Positions 12,190-23,220 of a stretch of 64,000 bases of DNA are shown one piece after another. Numbering within the stretch: the first letter of the stretch is position 1; each line of letters opens with the position of its first letter. Origin of the DNA: Bos javanicus (taxonomy: Eukaryota; Chordata; Mammalia; Artiodactyla; Bovidae); assembly GCF_032452875.1 (NCBI RefSeq), contig NC_083869.1, forward strand, positions 79,230,501 to 79,294,500, given 5' to 3'. A model generated the notes under the pieces. The model saw only the letters and a list, made by a program, of their open reading frames with translations, did no database searches and was not told where the DNA came from. A program made the position numbers and the translations under genes.

Positions 12190-12830
12190 TTTCTAACATC
12201 ATATGTCTATTCTAGGTTTTCCACATCAATTAACTCTCCCGTTCTCAGGAGTCACAAACTTGGCACCCTACAACTTAATTCATCTCTGTCACTAACTCCC
12301 TGCAGTTAACACAGACCCTGCAGGTTAAGTTTCCTCCACTTCAGACCTCTCCCACTGCAGATGCCAATCACAAGCAGTGGGTCCCCAGATCACCCACACT
12401 TTTGACTTGGCTACACAGTGTGGTTTCCTATGTCCCCCTCCTCAGGTTTGATAACTTGCTATAACAGTTCACAGAACTCAAGGAAACATTTTCCTTACTG
12501 TTACCTAGTTATTATATAAGGTACAAATGAACAGCCAGGTGAAGAAGTACCCAGAGTGAGGACCAGAAGGGTCCCAAGCACAGGTGCATCTGGCCCCGTG
12601 GAGTTTGGGCCACCCTCCAAGCATGTGGATTTCTTCACCAACTCAGAAGCATTACAAAGCACATTGTTTCAGGGTTTTAAGGAGGTTCCATTACACAGGT
12701 ATGATTGATTAAGTCATTGAGCATTGATGATCAATTCCAGCCCATGCCTTCTTTCCCCTCCCTGGAAGTTAAGGAGTGATACTGAAAATTCTAACCATCT
12801 AATCACATGGTTGTTTCCCCTGGCCATCAG
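12190..12830. mobile_element. Old interspersed repeat, family uncertain (LTR-like)
   Basis: Reads like a widely dispersed mammalian repeat (CAGTTCACAGAACTCAAGGA, AATGAACAGCCAGGTGAAGA, GGGTCCCAAGCACAGG, GATTGATTAAGTCATTGAGC). I recognise the text as repetitive but cannot assign the family safely. No intact viral gene is present. Confidence 0.4.
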
Positions 12831-13815
12831 CCCCCACCTTCCAGTGGTCATTGTATCAGCATAACCTCAGACTATGCCTGAAAGTAGATAAATATAGCAT
12901 AGGATGACCCAGAGCTGCCTACAACACTGGCCTCTGGCCACCTGTGGTTGCAATTCTGCTCTGTGTACATGGACTTGTCCAGAACTGCCTCCCATGCGCA
13001 TGTCAGGACTGCCCAACAAGGCCTCAGAGACAGAAGTGTGGCTTTTGCAGATATATGCCCCACCAGACAGTTACTCTGTAGTCTGGAGATGGCTGTGTGC
13101 ACAAGGAGCCTCTTTTCCCAGTAGCAGAGTCCAGCACATCCCCTGGACCCCACAATTCATCTGATTCCCCAACATGTCATTTCTTTTGATGGCACAGGGA
13201 TACAGACAAAATCTGCTCCCAATTAGTCGTTTCTTTTGCTAATTTGACATCTATTCCCCCTCTGATAGCCTTGTGCAGTTGCTTTTCCAATCACTTTAAA
13301 TCTTGCCAGCTCATTAAGAAGAGGCCCAATGTTCCTGGTGGGAACTTGATCTGGTTTGAGGAGCACATCAGGGCAAAAGATGCAGGGCTAGCATACCGCT
13401 GTCATCACCCTCCCTGCCAGCTAAGAGGCCTGGGAGCCAGTCCCTGAGCCCAGACTGGGCTAACACTTCAAATAAAGGGGAGGGAAGGGCCTCCCAGCCC
13501 TCTCTTCATGTAGCAAATGTGGTGGTGCTTTCAGCCCTGCTTATCACACACATTGGTTTTCCTGTTCTCTGGGGGGACTGACACTAGAGATTATAGTGAC
13601 CTTACAGAATCCACAGAATCATGGTTTGTGGTCCCACAGACACTAGCTACAGGGGTGTGCAGTAACTGTGGCCAAGGAGAAGAGGGTGAGTGATTAAAAA
13701 CGTTAACCCCAGCACTTGTGTGGGTTTCTTCTGGGAGGATGGTTGAGACACCAGCATGAGTCTGGAAGGAGATGTCATGAGCTAAGTACCTCACAGGGGC
13801 ATCAGTGTCACTGAT
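12831..13815. other. Intergenic DNA, no gene seen
   Basis: No repeat family or coding sequence recognised. The open frames of 70-90 codons overlap on opposite strands and lack known motifs. Confidence 0.4.
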
Positions 13816-13819
13816 TCAT

Positions 13820-13905
13820 TAGCTCCTCTGCTGCTCACAGCACCTCCTTTATAGATGAGAAAACGAAAACTCAGAGAGGCAGGCTTCATGCCCAGGCCCT
13901 GGCAG
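13820..13905 (+). mobile_element. MIR SINE fragment
   Basis: CACCTCCTTTATAGATGAGA, AAACTCAGAGAGGCAGG: the conserved MIR segment. Confidence 0.55.
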
Positions 13906-13935
13906 GGGATATACAACCCACACACACTCTTTCTG

Positions 13936-14365
13936 TGATGGTTAATATGATGTGTTAACTTGGCTCGGCCATGCAGTGCCTGGATATGTAATCAAACATC
14001 ATTCTGGGTATTTCCATGAGGGCATTTTTGTATGAGATTAACATTTAAATCAACGGACTGAGTAAAACAGATTGCCCTCCCTGATGTGGGTGGGCCTCAT
14101 CTGATCAGTTGAAGACATAAATAAAATAAAAGTCTGACCTCCCTACAGTTAGGATAGAAGGCTTCCTACCTGAAGATTTTCAACTGCATCATCCATCAGT
14201 TCTTCCTGGGTCTTCCAGCCTTTGGATCTGAACTGGGACATCAGTTCTACAGAGTTTGGACTCACCAGCCTCCATAATCACGTGAGCCAATTCCTTCCAG
14301 TAAAAAACAAACAAACAAACAAAAAGGTATATGTGTATATATGTTCTATTGGTTCTCAGTAGTCT
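13936..14365 (+). mobile_element. Old LTR-type repeat (ERVL/MaLR-like)
   Basis: Starts TGTGATGGTTAATATGATGT, continues with CAGATTGCCCTCCCTGATGT and GTGGGCCTCATCTGATCAGT, and ends near CTCCATAATCACGTGAGCCA and a TATATG-rich tail. This is a familiar dispersed eutherian LTR text; the precise family is not certain. No coding part is attached. Confidence 0.55.
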
Positions 14366-14639
14366 CCAGATCTGCAGGCAGGGCCCCCTTAGGCCAGAAG
14401 GGTGTCTGTGCACTGCTCTCCAGTCCCGAGTACTTACATGTGTGCACCATCCCAGCTCTTTCTCATGGGAAAGGTCCACCTCCTGAGACTGACCCCAAAG
14501 CACCTTTCTTCCTGAGTAGCTTAGAGTCCAACTGAGTTTTATCTTCATGGTCCCTCCCATGTGCACAAGGATTGGGGGTCCCAACATTACCCTACATGAT
14601 AAGACTTTAATGGAGAGAGCCAGGTCTGTGCTAGACTGG

Positions 14640-14870
14640 GAGGGACTACATACGTGTGGTATATGTGTGGGGTTTGTGCATATGCATGCGATGGATATGT
14701 GCATGTGTGTGTGTTTGAATGTGTGGAGTATGCCTATATGTGTGTGTTTGTATGAATGTGTGTGTAGGTATGCATGTGTGCAGGTGTGTGCATATGCCTG
14801 TGGAAATGTGTACATGCATTTGTGAAATGTGTGTTGTGGGGTCTGTGTATGTGTGTGTTTGCTTTCTGGA
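14640..14870. repeat. TG-rich simple/minisatellite tract
   Basis: Dense TGTGTG, TGCATGTG and TATGTGTG runs over about 230 bp. The long open frames here on both strands (for example 14,189-14,815 on the minus strand) follow from this composition and are not genes. Confidence 0.8.
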
Positions 14871-15019
14871 GCTATATAGGATGGGCTCCCTTAGATGAGG
14901 AGATAGTTTCTTTGCATCACTGCTTCTTGGAAACCACAGAATCAAAACAAGGAAGGAAGGGGAATCTGCAGACATACCTTCACTATGAAGGAGGAGCTTT
15001 TCTTCTTGGAACCACCATC

Positions 15020-15145
15020 TCTTAGCTGTGTTGCTTTGGGCAAGTTACCTAGTCTCTCTGAGCCTCTCTTTTCTCATCTGTAAAATGTGATAAGCACACA
15101 GACCTCCCAGGGTGATTCTAAGGACTGATAATATACCAGATGTGA
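15020..15145 (-). mobile_element. MIR SINE fragment
   Basis: GTGTTGCTTTGGGCAAGTTA, CCTCTCTTTTCTCATCTGTA, AAAATGTGATAAGCACACAG: typical MIR. Confidence 0.65.
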
Positions 15146-16520
15146 AGTACCTGGGCTGTGTCCAGGAGAGGACTCAGTTCCCAAGGGAACCAGCCCTGAA
15201 CTCATGGCCCACCAGGAAAGGGGGAGTTAAAGAAACACCCAACCATCTTCCCACCCAGAGAGGGGAAACAAGAAATGTGACCTAAGGGAAACATTCCATG
15301 AGAAAGTGAGACAGCCCTGCCAGCCTCTGCTCGGTGCTGGGAGATTGTAAATGCAGTGTTATTATGTAAAGCACTTAAGTGATTTTCAGTGTAATTAAGA
15401 TGGATGGCTCTAATAATTCTGCAGGGCTCAATTCCGGGCTGCATTACCAGGCACTTACAGGGAGTTTTTGTGTATTTTGCTTCAGTGAGCATGGGAGCCC
15501 ATTAAAGGAATGCAAGGAAGGCGGAGTTCTTAAGCCCACTGTCCTGCACCAAAGTCAGTGGAGGAGCCTTAGTGCAAAACCCCAAAGGAAATCTGTCCCA
15601 TGAAGTCATCCTCACCCCTTACCTGTGCAGAAGCTGTTTTTCATTCTCCCTCTCAGACTTAGCGCTTCAACACTGACATGACTTTTTATTGTATTGACTG
15701 TCATCATATCCCCCTGGGGAGAGAGGAGAGTACACAGAAGAAGAAACTGAGTTCTCAAGAGAAAAGTCTCATTCTCGGCTTAATGCTCCTGGATGAGTAG
15801 GATCTCTTAAAGGACATTGTGGGGCCACGCACAGAGCCAAGCTCAGGATGGGTGGGGCTCAGATGGCCTCACCTCACAGAAGCTCACTGTGGCCCTAACA
15901 GGTCTCTCACCTTCTCTGAGCTCGGCCTTCTGCACATATGGGATTAGGAGGGTCACAACTCCTGGCACAAGCTCACTCATGCAGCGTACCCCATGTATGG
16001 GGCACACACACAGACCTCCTCCCTCCTCCTGTCTCAGCTGCCCTCAGCCTGAGCCAGGGCACCGGACAGTGACTAATGTCATCAGTTTCTCCCAAACGTT
16101 TCCTCTTTGGGAAATTTCCTGAGGATAGGACAATTTTCTAGTCTGTAGCTTTGTGTGGGTTTAAACACTTCCTTCAATATTTGGATAATAAAGATTAACA
16201 AGATGGAAAAATAAAGCTGTTCACCAGAGCATGGATCTGGGAGTCAGAGAGAGCTGAGATTTCATCTGCTGTTCCATCGCTCTGCCTGCAGGAGTGATTC
16301 AGACCCAGCGCACATCGCTTTGGCTGGTACGGTGAGCACCTTTGCTGGTCTTTGGGCCCTGCCGTTTCTCCCCAAGAAGGTTTTTGGCAGGAGTGCTCTT
16401 TGCAGCCACTTTATAAAGTAACCACATCTTTGAGGTTGGGAGAGGCCATATGACTAGATGTGGCCATGATTCATGAATGCTTCCTGCTGGAGCCTTGTGT
16501 AAATACCCACACAAGAACCT
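15146..16520. other. Intergenic DNA, no gene seen
   Basis: No repeat or gene recognised with confidence. 15,345-15,500 contains an AT-rich cluster with TAATTA-like sites next to an unusually non-repetitive block (see findings). A short (CA)n lies at about 16,536-16,554. Confidence 0.4.
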
Positions 16521-17121
16521 CTACACACATACACATGCACACACACACACACACAGACACTCCTCTCTCTTTGGTGTTCAGGCCTGACATATCTAGGAGA
16601 GCAGCTCCTCACCTGCCTGATATCTGAGTGGCTTTGATGAGCAGTACCGGCCAGCACATATGGATATGTAATATAAAGGACAAATAAGCCTTTGAGGTTC
16701 TTTTTTTTTTTTAATTTTATTTTATTTTTAAACTTTACTATATTGTATTGGTTCTGCCATATATTGAAATGAATCCGCCACAGGCATACATGTGTTCCCC
16801 ATCCTGAACCCTCCTCCCTCCTCCCTCCTCCCTCCCCATACCATCCCACTGGGTCGTCCCAGTGCACGAGTCCCAAGCATCCAGTATCGTGCATCGAATC
16901 TGGACTGGTGACTCATTTCATATATGATATTATACATATTTCAATGCCATTCTCCCAAATCATCCCACCCTCTCCCTCTCCCACAGAGTCCAAAAGACTG
17001 TTCTATACATCAGTGTCTCTTTTGCTGTCTCGTATACAGGGTTATCGTTACCATCTTTCTAAATTCCATATATATGTGTTAGTATACTGTATTGGTGTTT
17101 TTCTTTCTGGCTTACTTCACT

Positions 17122-18864
17122 CTATATAATAGGCTCCAGTTTCATCCACCTCATTAGAACTGATTCAAATGTTTTCTTTTTAATGGCTGAGTAATACTCC
17201 ATTGTGTATATGTACCACTGCTTTCTTATCCATTCATCTGCTGATGGACATCCAGGTTGCTTCCATGTCCTGGCTATTATAAACAGTGCTGCGATGAACA
17301 TTGGGGTACATGTGTCTCTTTCCCTTCTGGTTTCCTCAGTGTGTATGCCCAGCAGTGGGATTGCTGGATCATAAGGCAGTTCTATTTCCAGTTTTTTAAG
17401 GAATCTCCACACTGTTCTCCATAGTGGCTGTACTAGTTTGCATTCCCACCAACAGTGTAAAAGGGTTCGCTTTTCTCCACACCCTCTCCAGCATTTATTG
17501 CTTGTAGACTTTTGGATCACAGCCATTCTGACTGGCATGAAATGGTACTTCATAGTGGTTTTGATTTGCATTTCTCTCATAATAAGTGATGTTGAGCATC
17601 TTTTCATGTGTTTGTTAGCCATCTGCATGTCTTCTTTGGAGAAATGTCTATTTAGTTCTTTGGCCCATTTTTTGATTGGGTCGTTTATTTTTCTGGAATT
17701 GAGCTGTAGGAGTTGCTTGTATATTTTTGAAATTAGTTGTTTGTCAGTTGCTTCATTTGCTATTATTTTCTCCCATTCTGAAGGCTGTCTTTTCACCTTG
17801 CTTATAATTTCCTTTGTTGTGCAGAAGCTTTTAAGTTTAATTAGGTCCCATTTGTTTATTTTTGCTTTTATTTCCAATATTCTGGGAGGTGGGTCATAGA
17901 GGATCCTGCTGTGAGGTATGTCAGAGAGTGTTTTGCCTATGTTCTCCTCTAGGAGTTTTATAGTTTCTGGTCTTATGTTGAGATCTTTAATCCATTTTGA
18001 GTTTATTTTTGTGTATGGTGTTAGAAAGTGTTCTAGTTTCATTCTTTTACAAGTGGTTGACCAGTTTTCCCAGCACCACTTGTTAAAGAGATTGTCTTTA
18101 ATCCACTGTATATTCTTGCCTCCTTTGTCAAAGATAAGGTGTCCATAGGTGCGTGGATTAATCTCCGGGCTTTCTATTTTGTTCCATTGATCTATATTTC
18201 TGTCTTTGTGCCAGTACCATACTGTCTTGATGACTGTGGCTTTGTAGTAGAGCCTGAAGTCAGGCAGGTTGATTCCTCCAGTTCCATTCTTCTTTCTCAA
18301 GATAGCTTTGGCTATTTGAGGTTTTTTGTATTTCCATACAAATTGTGAAATTATTTGTTCTAGCTCTGTGAAGAATACTGTTGGTAGCTTGATAGGGATT
18401 GCATTGAATCTATAAATTGCTTTGGGTAGTATACTCATTTTCACTATATTGATTCTTCCAATCCATGAACATGGTATATTTCTCCATCTATTAGTGTCCT
18501 CTTTGATTTCTTTCACCAGTGTTTTATAGTTTTCTATGTATAGGTCTTTAGTTTCTTTAGGTAGATATATTTCCAAGTATTTTATTCTTTCTGTTGCAAT
18601 GGTGAATGGAATTGTTTCCTTAATTTCTCTTTCTGTTTTCTCATTATTAGTGTATAGGAATGCAAGGGATTTCTGTGTGTTGATTTTATATCCTGCAACT
18701 GTACTATAATCATTGATTAGTTCTAGTAATTTTCTGGTGGAGTCTTTAGGGTTTTCTATGTAGAGGATCATGTCATCTGCAAACAGTGAGAGTTTTACTT
18801 CTTTTCCAATTTGGATTCCTTTTATTTCTTTTTCTGCTCTGATTGCTGTGGCCAAAACTTCCAA
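17122..18864 (-). pseudogene. L1 ORF2 C-terminal remnant (580 codons: RT end, thumb, Cys-rich region)
   Basis: The longest open frame of the window. It encodes the last third or so of L1 ORF2p: the RT catalytic motif FADDMILY near its start (about 18,775), a conserved thumb region with [16 protein letters not shown] (about 18,190-18,220), [14 protein letters not shown] (about 18,060-18,090), and the C-terminal cysteine/histidine segment ([20 protein letters not shown], about 17,440-17,500) ending near [10 protein letters not shown]. Full ORF2p is about 1,275 residues and also needs the endonuclease, which here lies in other frames upstream. The listed Met is internal, not a natural start. Remnant of a reverse transcriptase, not a host gene. 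Confidence 0.93.
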
Positions 18865-19009
18865 AACTATGTTGAATAGTAATGGTGAAAGTGGGCACCT
18901 TGTCTTGTTCCTGACTTTAGAGGAAATGCTTTCAATTTTTCACCATTGAGGATAATGTTTGCTGTGGGTTTGTCATATATAGCTTTTATTATGTTGAGGT
19001 ATGTTCCTT

Positions 19010-20618
19010 CTATTCCTGCTTTCTGGAGAGTTTTTTTTTTATCATAAATGGATGTTGAATTTTGTCAAAGGCTTTCTCTGCATCTATTGAGATAATCCTA
19101 TGGTTTTTCTTTTTCAATTTGTTAATGTGGTGTATTACATTGATTGATTTGTGGATATTGAAGAATCCTTGCATCCCTGGGATAAAGCCCACTTGGTCAT
19201 GGTGTATGATCTTTTTAATGTGTTGTTGGATTCTGATTGCTAGAATTTTGTTAAGGATTTTTGCATCTATGTTCATCAGTGATATTGGCCTGTAGTTTTC
19301 TTTTTTTGTGGGATCTTTGTCAGGTTTTGGTATTAGGGTGATGGTGGCCTCATAGGATGAGTTTGGAAGTTTACCTTCCTCTGCAATTTTCTGGAAGAGT
19401 TTGAGCAGGATAGGTGTTAGCTCTTCTCTAAATTTTTGGTAGAATTCAGCTGTGAAGCCGTCTGGACCTGGGCATTTGTTTGCTGGAAGATTTTTGATTA
19501 CAGTTTCAATTTCTGTGCTTGTGATGGGTCTGTTAAGATTTTCTATTTCTTCCTCGTTCAGTTTTAGAAAGTTGTACTTTTCTAAGAATTTGTCCATTTT
19601 TTCCCACGTTTTCCATTTTATTGGCATATAATTGCTGATAGTAGTCTCTTATGAGCCTTTGTATTTCTGTGTTGTCTGTTGTGATCTCTCCATTTTCATT
19701 TCTAATTTTATTGATTTGATTTTTCTCCCTTTGTTTCTTGATGAGTCTGGCTAATGGTTTGTCAATTTTATTTATCCTTTCAAAGAACCAGCTTTTGGCT
19801 TTGTTGATTTTTGCTATGGTCTCTTTTGTTTCTTTTGCATTTATTTCTGCCCTAATTTTTAAGATTTCTTTCCTTCTACTAACCCTGGGGTTCTTCATTT
19901 CTTCCTTTTCTAGTTGCTTTAGGTGTAGAGTTAGGTTATTTATTTGACTTTTTTCTTGTTTCTTGAGGTATGCCTGTATTGCTAAGAACTTTCCCCTTAG
20001 CACTGCTTTTACAGTGTCCCACAGGTTTTGGGTTGTTGTGTTTTCATTTTCATTCGTTTCTATGCAAATTTTGATTTCTTTTTTGATTTTTTTCTGTGAT
20101 TTGTTGGTTATTCAGCAGCATGTTGTTCAGCCTCCATATTGAAATTTTTAATAGTTTTTCTCCTGTAATTGAGATCTAATCTTACTGCATTGCGGTCAGA
20201 AAAGATGCTTGGAATGATTTCAATTTTTCTGTATTTACCAAGGCTAGATTTATGGCCCAGGATGTGATCTATCCTGGAGAAGGTTCCATGTGCGCTTGAG
20301 AAAAAGGTGAAATTCATTTATTTTGGTATGAAATGTCCTATAGATATCAATTAGTTCTAACTGGTCTATTGTATCGTTTAAAGTTTGTGTTTCCTTGTTA
20401 ATTTTTTGTTTAGTTGATCTATCCATAGGTGTGAGTGGGGTATTAAAGTCTCCCACTATTATTGTATTATTGTTAATTTCTCCTTTCATACTTGTTAGCA
20501 TTTGCCTTACATATTGTGGTGCTTCCATGTTGGGTGCATATATATTTATAATTTTTATATCTTCTTCTTGGATTGATCCTTTGATCGTTATGGAGTGACC
20601 GTCTTTGTCTCTTTTCAC
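19010..20618 (-). pseudogene. L1 ORF2 endonuclease and RT N-terminal remnant, frame-broken
   Basis: Open pieces at 19,010-19,627, 19,533-20,003, 20,108-20,317 and 20,250-20,618 (minus) are consecutive parts of L1 ORF2p. Visible are the endonuclease core (IVGDFNTPL near 20,440; FSRIDHILGHKSSLGKY near 20,250), the linker, and RT motifs ([17 protein letters not shown] near 19,450; [20 protein letters not shown] near 19,180). Overlapping ends of adjacent frames place single frameshifts between them. Confidence 0.9.
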
Positions 20619-20650
20619 AGCCTTTGTTTTAAAGTCTATTATTTTTAGGC

Positions 20651-22090
20651 CACTGAGGGGTGAGTGTATGTGACCAGGGCCTGACCTTGCCTACCTGAAC
20701 TCATACAATTACTGCACTGTATGGATTAAATGTGATCATTTGCCTAAAGCACCTGGCTCACAATAGATGCTGAAATGATAACTGTGTCTCCTTGAAGCTT
20801 GAAATTAAAAGGACAAAGTCTCTCCTTCCATGGCAGGGAAGTCTATGTTCCCAGTAGAAAGGACACACACTCATGCTACTGAGATGCAAGTGAGGGGGAG
20901 AAGATTGTTCCCGGTAAAGCTTCTGTGGCTAGAAGGGTTGTGAGAATATGCCAGATGCAGATGCCAGCTGCAGGTGCCAAGAGGGGAGGATGAGAAGAAA
21001 TGACAAAGAGCGAGTGTGGCATGTCACAGCACCCACCATGGAACTCCCAGAGCAGTGTGGTCTTGCTCACTGCTTTGCAGAACTTTGAATCAGAAAACAA
21101 ACCCCAAAGCTCTGCAGAATCCCAGGATGCTGCTGCAGAGAGAAGGTGAAGAGTGAGGAGGAAGAGCTGACCCTAAGGTGTGGAATGAGCACAGGACCTG
21201 GTAGGTGGCCAACTTACCCAGCGTCCAGCACCCAGTGAGGGCGGGCTGAGCCATCCAAGTAGCCCCTAGTGTGCCCTCTGCCTGGCTGCTGAGCCAATGA
21301 TCCAGACCTCACAAAAACAGCCTGTCCTATTGAGCATCCTCTTGTGTCTCGACCCTGTGTTCCACATTCCACATCTGCTACTGTCCTCTCTTTACCTCCC
21401 CAGCAATGCAAAACATCCCACGGGACTGATTAGCCCCTCCCAGGCATGGAGGAAGCCTCTTGACCCTATCATCCCTCTGGAGCACCGAGCACGGCCCTCA
21501 GCAAGCCATAGCACACAATAAATGTCACTTTTGCCGATGTACAGGAAAGATCATGCTATGCATGACACAGGAGGAAGCTGGGAAAGCTCACCCGGAAGCC
21601 AGGAGGTAAGGCTTCTCCTCCATCATGAGGCTTCTTCTTGGGCACCAGTGAAGTTTCCACCAGCACCCCACCCACAGCAGCCCCACCGCTCACAGCCTGC
21701 AGTGCTAAGTAGGTTGCCATTGGCTCTGACCCTGCAAACATGAGTGCTTGAATGACTGATTCCTAGATGCAAATGTCAACAGCATTCAGCTATTGATCTG
21801 TGCTTCCTAGCCCTTAGATAAGAAGTCCCAGCACATACAGCATGTACACACATTCATACATAAGATGTATGTGTTGGTGCCCCATGTGCCAGCCATGTGG
21901 CTATGCAACTCTCAACAGAAGGAAACCCCAAAGCACTGCTGTCCCGTAGCTCATATTATCTGATGATGCTAAAAGGCTCCCTTGAGGATACTTGGAACAC
22001 TGGTCTCCAGGAGGACTCCCATGGATCATGCATATCTAAAGGGATCTATGCTGTGAGCACAATGTCTGGTACACACTACACACTGCATAA
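20651..22090. other. Intergenic DNA, no gene seen
   Basis: Mostly unique-looking sequence. Open frames up to about 80 codons overlap on both strands with no recognisable motifs. Confidence 0.45.
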
Positions 22091-22094
22091 CACT

Positions 22095-22985
22095 TCAGTT
22101 CAGTCACTCAGTCATGTCCAACTCTTTGCAACCTGATGGAATGCAGCATGCCAGGCTTCCCCGTCCATCACTAACTTCCAGAGGTTGCTCAAATGCATGT
22201 CCATTGAGTCAGTGATGCCTTCCAACCATCTCATCCTCTGTCGTCCCCTTCTCCTTCTATTCTCAATCTTTGCCAGCATCAGGGTCTTTTCCAAGAGTCA
22301 GTTCTTCAAATCAGGTGGCCAAAGTATTAGAGTTTCAGCTTCAGCATCAGTCCTTCCAATGAATATTCAGGACTGATCTCCTTATAGCCCAAGGGACTCT
22401 CAGGAGTCTTCTCCAACACCTCAGTTCAAAAGCATCAATTCTTCAGTGCTCAGCTTTCTTTATAGTCCAACTCTCACATCCACATATGACTACTTGAAAA
22501 ACCATTTGACTAGATGGACCTTTGTGGCAAAGTAATGTCTGCTTTTTAATATGCTGTCTAGGTTGGTCACAGCTTTTCTCCCAAGGAGCAAGTGTCTTTT
22601 AATTTCATGGCTTCAGTCACCATCTGCAGTGATTTTGGAGCCCAAGAAAATAAAAGCTGTCACTGTTTCCATTGTTTCTCCATCTATTTGCCATGAAGTG
22701 ATGGGACAGGATGCCATAATCTTCGTTTTTTGAATGTTGGGTTTTAAGCCAACTTTTTCAGTCTCCTCTTTCACCTTCATCAAGAGGCTCTGTAGTTCTT
22801 CTTTGTTATCTGCCATAAGGGTGGTGTCATCTGTGTATATAAAGTTATTGATATTTCTCCTGGCAGTCTTGATTCCAGTTTTTGCTTTATCCAGCCCAGC
22901 ATTTCACATGATGTACTCTGTATATAAGTTAAATAAGCAAGGTGACAATATACAGCCTTGATGTACTCCTTTCATTATTTGGCAA
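22095..22985 (-). mobile_element. BovB 3' end, ~0.9 kb
   Basis: Starts with the BovB 3' terminus on the plus strand (TTCAGTTCAGTCACTCAGTC) and reads on the minus strand as the ORF2 C-terminus ([20 protein letters not shown] near 22,270; ITSWQIDGETMETVTAFIF near 22,680; MADNKEELQSLLMKVKEET near 22,800). Truncated just past the RT catalytic region. Frame broken. Confidence 0.93.
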
Positions 22986-23029
22986 CTGGGTCCTGCTTTA
23001 TCCAGGGCCTTCCTAAGAAAAGGGAAATA

Positions 23030-23220
23030 ACAAGATAAATTGAGTACCTACATTATGGATTTGAGTACCTATACTTAACACATATATTCACAAAACTCCC
23101 AGCAGGTGATGTTATAATTATTCTCATTTTAAAGATGAGGAAACTGAGGCTCAGAGACATGAAGAAATTGACCTGAGATCATAGAATTAGAAAATTTCAA
23201 AGCAAGATTGAAAATCAAGA
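23030..23220 (+). mobile_element. MIR SINE
   Basis: Well-kept MIR: TTGAGTACCTACATTATGGA, AAGATGAGGAAACTGAGGCT, CAGAGACATGAAGAAATTGA. Confidence 0.75.

Larger units (their letters stand above)
16697..20650 (-). mobile_element. 5'-truncated ruminant L1 (L1_BT type), 3.95 kb
   Basis: The minus-strand element has its poly-A end at 16,699-16,712 (T-run on the plus strand), then 3'UTR, the whole C-terminal and RT part of ORF2, and part of the endonuclease, breaking off at about 20,645. ORF1 and 5'UTR are missing, the usual 5' truncation. ORF2 is nearly open but for frameshifts near 18,865-19,010, 19,590-19,627 and 20,005-20,110, so it cannot make full ORF2p. Relatively little decay suggests it is among the younger L1s here. 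Confidence 0.93.

Noticed and set aside
14189..14815. 208-codon minus-strand frame
   Set aside because: It runs through an LTR remnant and a TG-rich repeat; His/Thr/Tyr repeats come from the DNA composition.
17122..18864. 580-codon frame as a host protein gene
   Set aside because: The text is L1 ORF2p (FADD motif, [12 protein letters not shown], Cys-rich end), inside an L1 with poly-A tail.
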